From Flavobacteriaceae bacterium (GTDB taxonomy: Bacteria; Bacteroidota; Bacteroidia; Flavobacteriales; Flavobacteriaceae): DNA of 64,000 nucleotides. Shown piece by piece: positions 1 through 9,302 of this stretch. The stretch is taken from assembly GCA_947457615.1 (NCBI GenBank), contig CANGWK010000007.1, positions 1 to 64,000 on the forward strand, written 5' to 3'. Made by a program: the position numbers and the translations under genes. The first letter of the stretch is position 1. Each line of letters begins with the position of its first letter. The notes under the pieces are model-generated. The model saw only the letters and a list, made by a program, of their open reading frames with translations, was not told the DNA's origin and ran no database searches.

Positions 1-1300
1 GTAGTTGATTTTTGCCATTGGATACTTCCAACTGATGCTGTAACTAAAGATAAAGTAGAACTTGATCCAGTACAAATTGTTGCTGGACTTGCAGTAATAG
101 CTTTAGCTACCGCTGCTGGACTAACGGTTACTGAAACAACGTTTGAAGTTGCAGTACAAGCACCGCTAGTTGCTACCGCTCTATACCATGTTGTTGGTGT
201 AGCTGCTGCATAAGTTAAGTTTCCTGTAGCTAATGCAGTACTTGTTACTGTAGCAGATGCTGGAACTAATGTCCAAACTGCTGCTGCTGAAGTTGCATTT
301 ACATAATTTGTAGATTTATACCAAGCAACAGTCCCTGTTGAATCTCCTAAAGTAAGGGTAGTTCCTGTTTTAGTACAAATTGTAGAGGATGCAGTTGATA
401 ATTCTCCTACAGAAGAAGGTGTACTTACCGTAACTTTAACTGCTGCTGAATTTACAGAACATGCTCCATTGGTGAATACAATTCTAAACCAAGTATCTTG
501 TGTTAAGTTTCCTGTTTGCAATGTTGCTAATGCATTAGTCGCTGTAGTAGGAGCAATAACAGTTCCTACATTTTCAAATCCTATTGTATCTGAAGTAGTT
601 GATTTTTGCCATTGAATACTACCAACTGAAGCTGCTGCTAAAGTTAAAGTAGATCCCAAACCTGAACAAACTGTTGCTGGACTTGCAGTAATCGCTTTAG
701 CTACTGCTGCAGGACTAACGGTTACAGAAACAACGTTTGAAGTTGCAGTACAAGCGCCACTTGTCGCTACCGCTTTGTACCACGTTTTTGGTGTAACGGC
801 TGCATAAACTAAGTTTCCTGTAGCTAATGCAGTACTTGTTACTGTAGCAGATGCTGGAATTAATGTCCAAACTGCTGCTGCTGAAGTTGCATTTACATAA
901 TTTGTAGATTTATACCAGGAAACTGTTCCTGTTGAATCTCCTAAAGTAAGAGTAGTTCCTGTTGCAGTACAAACTGTAGCTGCTGCAGTTGAAAGTTGAC
1001 CTACAGCTGAAGCTGCACTTACCGTAACTTTAACTGCCGCTGATGTTGCTGTAGAGCAAGCACCGCTTGAAAAAACAACTCTGTACCAAGTATCTTGTGT
1101 TAAGTTTCCTGTTGTCAATGTTGCTAATGTATTAGTAGCTGTAGTTGGAGCAATAACAGATCCTACATTTTCAAATCCTGTTGTATCTGAAGTAGTTGAT
1201 TTTTGCCATTGTATACTTCCAACGGATGCTGCTGCTAAAGTTAAAGTTGAACCCGACCCAGTACAAATAGTTGCTGGACTTGCAGAAATAGCTTTAGCTA
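1..1300 (-). repeat. Long in-gene tandem super-repeat (~198 codons) of Ig-like domain pairs
   Basis: The same segment recurs with a period of 594-597 bp: GTAGTTGATTTTTGCCATTG begins at 1, and near-identical versions begin at 595 and 1192. Each period encodes two Ig-like units of about 99 residues, one with the motif SIQWQKSTTSD and one with a TVxWYKSTNYVNAT motif. The near-identity of the periods indicates recent duplication or gene-conversion homogenisation. The array continues past the left edge, so the copy number is unknown. Confidence 0.85.
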
Positions 1301-4300
1301 CTACGATAGGATTAACAGTTAAAGTAACCACGTTAGAAGTTACAGTACCACAGTATCCGTTAATTAAGGTAACTTTATATTTAGTTCCTGATAATAAAGT
1401 AGCTGCTTTTTTAATATTTAAAGTAGCTGAAGTGTAAGTAGTATATATTGCACCCGCATTTGCTGAAGTAATAGTAACCCAAGTATCTGGAAGAAGTGCA
1501 GTAGCATATTCCCATTTATAAGTTGGTGTTCCGCCATAAGAAACTACAGAAATACTTGCTGTAGAAGTTAAAGCTGTAGTACAAATATTTGTATCTATTG
1601 GTTGACTAGCAATTCCATTTGTAACCGTTACAGCAACCTCACTTCTAGTACTTTCACATGAATTTTGAGTTTGAGTAACGTAGTAGTTTCCTGAAGTTAA
1701 AATCACATCAGTAGCTAAAACACTTCCGTCAGTTGCAGCTGAATACCAAACTAGAGAACCTCCAGAAGCTACTAAACTTGCTATTGTAGCATTCGCAGAG
1801 GAACAGAATACCTGAGGTTCAACCGCTGGTGATAAAGTTACATTTACTGAAACTGAAACTGATGTTCTAGAACTCTCACAATCGTTTGCAGTTTGTGAAA
1901 CATAATAAGTTCCAGTTGATAATGCATTACTTGAAGCTAATAAATTTCCTCCAGCTGTAGCGTCATACCATTTTAATGCCGTACCTAATGCAACTAAATT
2001 AGCAACTGTAAGAGAATTATTAGTACTACAGAAAGTTTGAGACTCTGCAGAAGGAGCTGGTGTATTATTTCTAATTACTGAAACCATTGTTCTTAAACTT
2101 TCACAAGAATTTAATGTTTGAGAAACATAGTAGTTTCTAGTAATTAATACATTATCTGAAGCTAAAGCACTTCCGCCATTTAAAGCTACATACCATTTTA
2201 ATGCAGTTCCATTTGCCACTAAATCAGCAACTGTTCCTGTGTTACAGAAAGTTTGAGCTGAAGCAGCAGGAGCCGCTGTGTTATTTCTTATTACATCAAC
2301 AGAAGTTCTAGCACTTTCACAAGAATTTAATGTTTGGGAAACATAGTAGTTTCCAGAAGCTAATACAACGTCTGAAGCTAAAGCACTTCCGCCATTTAAA
2401 GCTACATGCCATTTTAATGAAGTTCCAGTTGCCACTAAATCAGCAACTGTTCCTGTGTTACAAAAAGTTTGAGCTGAAGCAGAAGGAGCTGCTGTATTAT
2501 TTCTAACTACAGCAACAGAAGTTCTTACACTTTCACATGAATTTAAAGTTTGAGAAACATAATAGTTTCCAGAAACTAATGCATCATTTGAAGCTAAAGC
2601 ACTTCCACCATTTAAAGCTACATACCATTTTAATGAAGTTCCAGTTGCCACTAAATCAGCAACTGTTCCTGTGTTACAAAAAGTTTGAGCTGAAGCAGAA
2701 GGAGCTGCTGTATTATTTCTAACTACAGCAACAGAAGTTCTAACACTTTCACATGAATTTAAAGTTTGTGAAACATAATAGTTTCCAGAAACTAATGCAT
2801 CATTTGAAGCTAAAGCACTTCCACCATTTAAAGCTACATACCATTTGATTGCCGTTCCTGTCGCAACTAAATCTGCAACCGTACCCGTATTACAAAAAGT
2901 TTGAGCTGATGCTGTTGGCGCAGCAGTTACATTTATAGTTATTGCTACTGATGCTCTTGAACTTTCAATATCATTTACAGTTTGGGATGCATAATATGTT
3001 CCTGAGGCTAATGCAGTAGCAGAAGTTAATGCAGAAGTACTTGCTTCAGTGCTATACCATTTTATTCCTGTTCCTGTTGCAACTAAATTTGCAACCGTTG
3101 CTGAATTGCAGAATGTTTGTGCTAATACTGTTGGAGCTTCTGTAACTGGGCCTCCTAAATAAGTTGGACCTACGTTTGTTACTACTAATGGACGATTTGT
3201 AGTTACACCCGTGGTAAATTCATCGCAACCAACATCTTTTAAAGTTGCAAGAGAAGGACGCGATTGACCGCTAACGTCATACAATAAACTAGCATCATCA
3301 TCTATATTTGGAATATGTAAAATTGCTGGATAGCTTGAACTTGACGCATCAATTGCTGGACTACCTGTAGTTAATCCATAATAATTATCAGAATTTAGTG
3401 TCAAGTTTGGATTCGTATTTGCCATACCTGAAGCTATAGTAATTCCTAAAGTTCCTTGATACATATTTCCTGCAAAAGTGGTTCCATTATTAGCATTCAT
3501 GAAAATATCTCCCGTTGTTTTTTTGAAGATATTGTTTGCCCAAGTATTATTTGTTGCACCAATTCCACCAAAATCTATATTCGCACAATTGTAAAAAGTA
3601 TTGTGAACAAAATTTATATTATTAAGAACTACTGGATAAGTAGACGTATCATATAAATAGGTTACAGCATTAGCACGGTTAGAAACGGCTGTATCAGTTG
3701 TTCCTGAGTTTTCGAAATAATTATTATAACAATAAATATTATTGGCTTCTTTCACTCTAATACCACCTGCGCCTATGAAAAAATTACTATAAGCCACGTT
3801 ATAATCTCCATTTCTAAAGGTTAAATGGGCGTTTTGTTGGTTAGTAAAAGTGCAAAAACGTATTGTATTTTCTTGGGATTTAATAGAAACCGATTCGCTA
3901 TCTCCAAGACCTGTATTGTTAAAATAACAATATTCAACTATCGATCTAGATTTATTAGCATTTTCTGTACTTAAACCAATTCTGATTGGCTCATTTCCAT
4001 AATCACCTCCTGCTCCCTCAAAATTTTGGAAAGAACAATATCTAATTTTATGATATCCTGGAGTGGTATAAGAAGAATGAATTTGAATAGCACAACCCAA
4101 TTGAGTCGCATCTGTATCTGATAACTTTTTGATATTAGAATACTCAACTGTATTATACTGAGAATTTGCTTGAATTACAATAAACTTTTTAGCGTTATAA
4201 CCATTAAAGTTTAATTGTGATAATGTGTTATGACTTCCAGAAACTTCAATTAAATAAAGTCCTCCAATATCACCATTAGTAAATTGAAAGCCATTAAATT

Positions 4301-7300
4301 TAACATAATTTCCATTAATATTAATATCATTTGCACCGTCTAAATAAACTCCACCATTTGTAGCTGCTTTAACAGTAATATTACTACTGTTTATATCTAA
4401 AGTAGTATTAGTATAATGACCATTAGCAAGGATAATAATATCACCACAATTAGAATTATCAACTGCAGTTTGTAACGCAGCAATGGAGTTAACATTAACT
4501 ATTCTTGAATTAGCATTAGCATTTACAGTAACCGAAACAGCTGTTCTTAAAGTTTCGCTGATTCCAGCAAATGAAAGTGAAACGTAATAGATACCTGTTG
4601 ATAATGCTGTAGAAGAAGCTAAAGCACTTCCGCCTGTAGCAGCTGAATACCATTTAAAAGAAGTTCCTGATGATGGTAATAAATCTGCAACGATAGCACT
4701 ACCACAAAAACTTTGATCTGAAGCAACTGGCGCAGCATTATTGCTTTGTCCAATTGCAAAACTTCCGAATCCTGTATTTCCTAATGCAGATATAGTTGTA
4801 TTAGTTGGTGTTCCTGTAGTTGTAAGAGCACTCCAAGTGCCATTATCAAACCTACGAACCACATAACTTGAAGCCGTTGTACTAGCATCATTTTCAGTAC
4901 TTGCATAATTGAATTTTGCTTCGTAAGTTCCAAAACCTGCCAAATTAGTATTTGTTAACGACCAATATCTATTTAATTTTTTAGTATTATCAATACCTGA
5001 ATCTGCTAAATTTGATAAAGCCATTGGATACGATTTAATAGCTAATTCTCCATTAGCAGTTGTGTTTCCTGAGAAAGTTAATGCTAAAGGGAAATAAGAA
5101 GTAGCATCTCCAATTGCAAAGTTAAAAGATGGAGAATTACCAGAAGATGTTGCTTTTTTCAAGTTACCAACAACCCAACCAGTGTTTGAGCTTGCTCCTG
5201 TTATAGTTCCTGAAGGACCAACATTCAATTTTAAAGCGCTAGTGTTTCCAGGTGTAATTACTAATGAAAGAACTGGATAATAACTAACTGAGTTTATTAC
5301 AACAGCTGGAACAGAGTTGGTAGCAACCGTTACATAATCACCAGTAAATAATTTACCAGAAACAAAATTTAATGTTCCATTTACAGTAATGTCATTTCCA
5401 CCTGTATAAGTAAGTGTAGTTACAAATCCCGAAGCATTTGTATTTGCAGTTCCTGTATATGTTGAAGCAAAATAAACGCCATAAGGGCAATCAATTGTCA
5501 TATTCTTAATACCTGTTGCAGGATTAATATCACCATTATAAAAAGAAGTTCCAATACTAATTGGATTCATTCCGTCATGTTTAGCGAAAACAAAGTTGAT
5601 TCCTGATTGAAAAGTACGAGCTGTAGATGTTCTTATATTCCCATCAGTTGTTCCTGAAATTCCTTTACTAGATGTAATTACTAGAGTACAATCGGATTTT
5701 GCAATAAACGAACCTGTACCTGTTAAATTATAGGTACCTGAATTATAGGTACCAGCAGCTAATGTTTCTGAAGCATCATTTCCATCTCCAAACAAAAGCT
5801 TTCCAGTACTTTCTACTGTTAAAATACCTGGTGTATTTAATTTAATAGATTGATTCATTGTTACACCTAAAGCATTAGAAACTGTAATGTTTCCTGTAAG
5901 TGTAGTAGTGTAGTTTTGACTTCCGTTAGCCGATGAAGTACTTAAAGTAGAACCTGGTAATCCACCAGTATGTTGTTCTACAGTTGTACCATCATAAAAA
6001 TAATTTGCTGCAGTTCCTAAAGTTTTAGATGTTGTAGTAATTGCAGATGCTAAAGATGTGTTATTCCCTAATTTCAAAGAAGCGCCTGAACTTAAAACAA
6101 AACTTCCAGACCCTGAGATGTTGTATCCTGCTAAATTAACAGTACCATTTATGGTCATGGTTTTTCCATTATTAACCGTAAAATCACTATCTAAAGTAAA
6201 TACATGACCTGAAGTAACAGTAATATTATTGTTACTTGAAGGTGGTGCTGAAGCTGTTAACCAGTTAAAACCATTGTTGTATTCCCAGTTGGTTGCGCTT
6301 GAAGATGTTACACTACCAATAGATCTGTAATCAGCAACAGCTTGTGGAGTCAAATATATATAAACCGCACTGATAAAATTAGAATGTAGAGAGGATACAT
6401 ATGCTGTAGAACTCGAACCAGGGTTAGCAACAACATCATAATAATATGTCCCACTGGTATTATTCATATTTGTAGAAGTAGATATTATATCGCCAATTGC
6501 TGGTGTGCCATTAACTGCAACAGTTACTGGATATCCTGAAATTAGATTATATGCCGATCCTTTGATGTAAATATTATCAATACGAGTTGATGAAGACGTA
6601 GTAACCATTTCATTGCCTGAAACATCTGTAAAATCAACTTGCATCCATCGAAGTGATAAGTTTGAAGTGTTTTCACATTCAGCAGGTAAAGCTAAGTCTG
6701 TTAAATTTACCCATACTCCACTTGAACAGGTAATTGCACCTCCAGTTACATCAAAAAAGGTTCCAGTTGGGCCAGTAATACTATATTGTAATTTAAAATT
6801 TCGAGCAGATGTAGTTGAATTAGCATAAATAGACGAGGATACTTTAATAGATTTATATCCTGTAGTATTTGCATCTACTTGAAACCATTTAACAGGAGTT
6901 GTAATAACTGCACCTGTAGTAGCATTTGTTGTATAGAAAGTAGCAGCACTTGCGGCATAACTAGTAACTCCATTTGCTGAAGAAAGAGTTCCTGTGCTAA
7001 GAGAAAATTGTTTAGCAGTGTTATTTGAATTAGCCAAGTCAGCAGTAATTGCAGAATTAGTAACCGTAGAAGGGAAAGTCCAACCTACAATATTACTTTG
7101 TACTTCTGGATTTGTATAAACATACAAACTGTAAGAAGAAGCATTATTAACATGTTGCCAATTAGCAGTAAAACCTGTATTGTTAACATTTGCTGTGGTG
7201 GCAATAGGTGTTGCAAGCAACGATCTTGTTTTAGCAGCAAATGGGCTATCAGATGAGGCTCCTGAATAATTTCGAACCAAATCATATGCATATACCTTAT

Positions 7301-8888
7301 AATAATATGTGCTTCCTGGTGTTAGGTTAGTATCTGTAAAAGTTAAATTTGGACCTGAATAAACTATAATTCCTGTTTTTGCACTTGTAGGTGGTGTTGT
7401 AACTGGTGGTGTTCCGGTTGTGTAAGTTGATCCTATTGCATAAGTTACGCCTTGAACTGGATCGGCACCTGTTTCTAAAGCTGGTGAATTTGAATAACGA
7501 ACCAATAAATAGCCTGTCAAATCTATTCCTGTTGTTGAAGATGAAGCCCATCCTAAATTTAAACTAGTGTCAGTTTTACTGATTAGTGTAAAAACACCTG
7601 GTGTATTTGGCGGAGTGACATCATTAAAAGGTGTTACACTACCACTACATGTCATAGATTTGCTTGTTGCGCCAATGGATGTTATATTAATAATTTTACT
7701 ATCATAACTGTTAATGGTCAAACCAGCTTTTAGCCTTACATTAATTGTTGTTGACGCAACTGTGCCACTAGACAATGTAATAGTGCTTCCGTAAGTTGTA
7801 TTAACAGCTGGGTTATTAATTTCAAAAACTGTAGGATCACCAACAGTTATGACAAGATTGTTGCTTAATGCAGAGCCTCCAATTGTAAAAGACTGAGCGG
7901 TTGAAGGACCTTGGCCGTCTTGATAAGTGAATCCGGTAAGTGAAGATGCCGAAGGATTTGAAATTGTTGGCGATAAAACAGTAACTCCTATTTTGAAATT
8001 ATCAAATTGTTGATTATTAGTTGTAGTTGTGGAAGTTTGCCCAGAAGCTAAAATTCCAAAATGAGTCATGGCAGTTCCAGTATAGGTAGCATCATTAGAA
8101 GTTCCAACACTAGTTAAAGAGCCTGATAATGGATCAACTGTTGCCCATGGAGTGGTTGTTGAATCCTCACGATAAAAGAATTCCCAAGGGTTTGCAGCAC
8201 CTGGCGTATAAACAACTTTAACACTTATATTATTTTGAATTCCTGTGCCTGTTACAGTTAGTGCAGGAGATTCAAGAAGTTTTGTAACTGAAGATCCTCC
8301 TGCCGAAGGGCCTATGCCATTTGCAAATTTTACTAAACGGACTGAGTTTTTGGTAGCGTCAATAGTACTTCTTTGTAATATTATCGCATAACCATTTGTT
8401 AAAGAGCCTGTTCCTCCTGCGAAAGTAGCATTAGTAGCACAAAGCACTACTGCGCCATAATAAGATCCATCAGCATAAGTAGCTGCAGCACTTGACATTA
8501 ATCTACCAGTTCTCATATTAAAAGACCAAGTGACAGGTGCAACATTATTAGATAATGTTGTGTTTAGACCGGAAGGAAGACTTGAGAAAGGATAAACAAT
8601 ATTTGGTCTTGCATAAACAGTTCCTGCAGCAGAACCCGTAAGTTGCAAAAAAGCATCTGTTCCGCTAGGTGGTAATACTGTTGAAACAACACCATTATTG
8701 GTATTAGTTGCATAAGTAATGTTTGAAGGAGTTGTTGATGTTCCTCCTGTGTACGTTGCATTTGCAGCATTTCCAAACGTTTCGTGAAAAACGGTCTGCC
8801 CCCAACTCACATTAAATCCTAACAGCAAAAATAAAATGCTGCAAATAAGATTTGTAAATCTTTTTTTGTTTGATAATAATTTGTTCAT
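1..8888 (-). CDS. Giant secreted multidomain protein with PL6-like beta-helix and tandem Ig-like domains (3' end outside window)
   Basis: The frame starting at the ATG at 8888 stays open to the left edge, about 2,962 codons, so the C-terminus is missing. Residues 1-29 form a signal peptide ending near SWGQ. Approximate order: an N-terminal beta-rich/LamG-like region (30-290), a beta-sandwich (300-420), two Fn3-type modules (430-660), a jelly-roll-like region (690-780), a repetitive beta-helix-like stretch (850-1150), an Ig-like unit (1385-1455), a PL6/chondroitinase-B-like right-handed beta-helix (1460-1905), then only Ig-like repeats. In the PL6-like part, SIKS (Lys1670) and LTFRNG (Arg1692) match the Lys/Arg pair used for catalysis by PL6 lyases. 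PL6 enzymes cleave alginate or dermatan sulfate; the substrate here is unknown. Export by T9SS is inferred, since the C-terminal sorting domain would lie outside the window. Confidence 0.85.
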   Translation of the reverse strand, partial: MNKLLSNKKRFTNLICSILFLLLGFNVSWGQTVFHETFGNAANATYTGGTSTTPSNITYATNTNNGVVSTVLPPSGTDAFLQLTGSAAGTVYARPNIVYPFSSLPSGLNTTLSNNVAPVTWSFNMRTGRLMSSAAATYADGSYYGAVVLCATNATFAGGTGSLTNGYAIILQRSTIDATKNSVRLVKFANGIGPSAGGSSVTKLLESPALTVTGTGIQNNISVKVVYTPGAANPWEFFYREDSTTTPWATVDPLSGSLTSVGTSNDATYTGTAMTHFGILASGQTSTTTTNNQQFDNFKIGVTVLSPTISNPSASSLTGFTYQDGQGPSTAQSFTIGGSALSNNLVITVGDPTVFEINNPAVNTTYGSTITLSSGTVASTTINVRLKAGLTINSYDSKIINITSIGATSKSMTCSGSVTPFNDVTPPNTPGVFTLISKTDTSLNLGWASSSTTGIDLTGYLLVRYSNSPALETGADPVQGVTYAIGSTYTTGTPPVTTPPTSAKTGIIVYSGPNLTFTDTNLTPGSTYYYKVYAYDLVRNYSGASSDSPFAAKTRSLLATPIATTANVNNTGFTANWQHVNNASSYSLYVYTNPEVQSNIVGWTFPSTVTNSAITADLANSNNTAKQFSLSTGTLSSANGVTSYAASAATFYTTNATTGAVITTPVKWFQVDANTTGYKSIKVSSSIYANSTTSARNFKLQYSITGPTGTFFDVTGGAITCSSGVWVNLTDLALPAECENTSNLSLRWMQVDFTDVSGNEMVTTSSSTRIDNIYIKGSAYNLISGYPVTVAVNGTPAIGDIISTSTNMNNTSGTYYYDVVANPGSSSTAYVSSLHSNFISAVYIYLTPQAVADYRSIGSVTSSSATNWEYNNGFNWLTASAPPSSNNNITVTSGHVFTLDSDFTVNNGKTMTINGTVNLAGYNISGSGSFVLSSGASLKLGNNTSLASAITTTSKTLGTAANYFYDGTTVEQHTGGLPGSTLSTSSANGSQNYTTTLTGNITVSNALGVTMNQSIKLNTPGILTVESTGKLLFGDGNDASETLAAGTYNSGTYNLTGTGSFIAKSDCTLVITSSKGISGTTDGNIRTSTARTFQSGINFVFAKHDGMNPISIGTSFYNGDINPATGIKNMTIDCPYGVYFASTYTGTANTNASGFVTTLTYTGGNDITVNGTLNFVSGKLFTGDYVTVATNSVPAVVINSVSYYPVLSLVITPGNTSALKLNVGPSGTITGASSNTGWVVGNLKKATSSGNSPSFNFAIGDATSYFPLALTFSGNTTANGELAIKSYPMALSNLADSGIDNTKKLNRYWSLTNTNLAGFGTYEAKFNYASTENDASTTASSYVVRRFDNGTWSALTTTGTPTNTTISALGNTGFGSFAIGQSNNAAPVASDQSFCGSAIVADLLPSSGTSFKWYSAATGGSALASSTALSTGIYYVSLSFAGISETLRTAVSVTVNANANSRIVNVNSIAALQTAVDNSNCGDIIILANGHYTNTTLDINSSNITVKAATNGGVYLDGANDININGNYVKFNGFQFTNGDIGGLYLIEVSGSHNTLSQLNFNGYNAKKFIVIQANSQYNTVEYSNIKKLSDTDATQLGCAIQIHSSYTTPGYHKIRYCSFQNFEGAGGDYGNEPIRIGLSTENANKSRSIVEYCYFNNTGLGDSESVSIKSQENTIRFCTFTNQQNAHLTFRNGDYNVAYSNFFIGAGGIRVKEANNIYCYNNYFENSGTTDTAVSNRANAVTYLYDTSTYPVVLNNINFVHNTFYNCANIDFGGIGATNNTWANNIFKKTTGDIFMNANNGTTFAGNMYQGTLGITIASGMANTNPNLTLNSDNYYGLTTGSPAIDASSSSYPAILHIPNIDDDASLLYDVSGQSRPSLATLKDVGCDEFTTGVTTNRPLVVTNVGPTYLGGPVTEAPTVLAQTFCNSATVANLVATGTGIKWYSTEASTSALTSATALASGTYYASQTVNDIESSRASVAITINVTAAPTASAQTFCNTGTVADLVATGTAIKWYVALNGGSALASNDALVSGNYYVSQTLNSCESVRTSVAVVRNNTAAPSASAQTFCNTGTVADLVATGTSLKWYVALNGGSALASNDALVSGNYYVSQTLNSCESVRTSVAVVRNNTAAPSASAQTFCNTGTVADLVATGTSLKWHVALNGGSALASDVVLASGNYYVSQTLNSCESARTSVDVIRNNTAAPAASAQTFCNTGTVADLVANGTALKWYVALNGGSALASDNVLITRNYYVSQTLNSCESLRTMVSVIRNNTPAPSAESQTFCSTNNSLTVANLVALGTALKWYDATAGGNLLASSNALSTGTYYVSQTANDCESSRTSVSVSVNVTLSPAVEPQVFCSSANATIASLVASGGSLVWYSAATDGSVLATDVILTSGNYYVTQTQNSCESTRSEVAVTVTNGIASQPIDTNICTTALTSTASISVVSYGGTPTYKWEYATALLPDTWVTITSANAGAIYTTYTSATLNIKKAATLLSGTKYKVTLINGYCGTVTSNVVTLTVNPIVVAKAISASPATICTGSGSTLTLAAASVGSIQWQKSTTSDTTGFENVGSVIAPTTATNTLATLTTGNLTQDTWYRVVFSSGACSTATSAAVKVTVSAASAVGQLSTAAATVCTATGTTLTLGDSTGTVSWYKSTNYVNATSAAAVWTLIPASATVTSTALATGNLVYAAVTPKTWYKAVATSGACTATSNVVSVTVSPAAVAKAITASPATVCSGLGSTLTLAAASVGSIQWQKSTTSDTIGFENVGTVIAPTTATNALATLQTGNLTQDTWFRIVFTNGACSVNSAAVKVTVSTPSSVGELSTASSTICTKTGTTLTLGDSTGTVAWYKSTNYVNATSAAAVWTLVPASATVTSTALATGNLTYAAATPTTWYRAVATSGACTATSNVVSVTVSPAAVAKAITASPATICTGSSSTLSLVTASVGSIQWQKST
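1625..3150 (-). repeat. Tandem 71-codon Ig-like repeats (Ig_7/CHU_C-associated type)
   Basis: About seven consecutive units are visible, each with the motif QTFCNTGTVADLVATGT followed by KWY and YYVSQT. The middle copies have an exact 213-bp period: the complement of the QTFC codons falls near 2256, 2469, 2682 and 2895. Neighbouring units around 2240-2880 are almost identical at DNA level, while the outer units diverge. These domains are stalk or spacer modules in large Bacteroidetes surface proteins. Confidence 0.85.
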
Positions 8889-8925
8889 AATGAATTTGGT
8901 TAAATTATTTGGTTAATTTTTTTAA

Positions 8926-8967
8926 AACGACTGAAACTATTTTGTAAACGAAATAATTTCAATCGTT
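8926..8967 (-). promoter_or_regulatory. Long hairpin in the 5' leader of the giant exoprotein gene
   Basis: The segment 8926-8945 (AACGACTGAAACTATTTTGT) is an inverted copy of 8948-8967, matching 17 of 20 positions with a 2-nt spacer. In the minus-strand transcript two of the three mismatches become G-U pairs. The hairpin ends 38 nt upstream of the ATG at 8888, between the putative promoter and the start codon. It could affect mRNA stability or translation; this role is inferred. Confidence 0.55.
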
Positions 8968-8975
8968 ATAGTCTA

Positions 8976-9004
8976 CAAATTAAATAAATGTTAAAATGTG
9001 CAAA
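8976..9004 (-). promoter_or_regulatory. Putative promoter of the giant exoprotein gene
   Basis: On the minus strand, TTTG (9004-9001) lies 18 nt upstream of TAATTTG (8982-8976). This resembles the Bacteroidetes -33 TTG / -7 TAnnTTTG pair, but with one base missing in the -7 spacer. The same TAATTTG variant occurs before the other giant gene near 15700. Confidence 0.35.
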
Positions 9005-9269
9005 GTCCTAAAATAGAGTAAAATCGTACAATAGTTTATTTTATTAGCCCTACAAGCAAAAATAACTTTGTGCTTTTGATGTCCATTTTTATTTTTTCTA
9101 AAATTAAATCTTCAATAACTTAATAATTTTTTTACAATTTATTCACCTTAAACATAAATTACAAGCATTGTTTTAATTTCTTTAGAAATTTTTTTCTAAT
9201 GTTTTTCATTTTAAACACCTATAATATTTATTGAAAATCAAAAACTTTTAAACTTTCAATTAATAAAAG

Positions 9270-9277
9270 TATATTTG
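9270..9277 (+). promoter_or_regulatory. Bacteroidetes -7 element of ychF
   Basis: TATATTTG matches TAnnTTTG exactly and lies 25 nt upstream of the ychF ATG at 9303. No clear -33 TTG is seen at normal spacing. Confidence 0.6.
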
Positions 9278-9302
9278 CACACTTTTAAAAACAACAACCA
9301 TA

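Larger units (their letters stand above)
8889..9302. other. Divergent intergenic region between the giant exoprotein gene and ychF
   Basis: This 414-bp AT-rich region has no credible coding sequence. It holds the leader hairpin and likely promoter of the minus-strand giant gene (8926-9004) and the ychF promoter (9270-9277). Nothing else is recognisable between 9005 and 9260. Confidence 0.7.

Noticed and set aside
1625..3150. CRISPR array
   Set aside because: The repeats have a 213-bp period, no unique spacers and an open reading frame running through them. They are protein-domain repeats.
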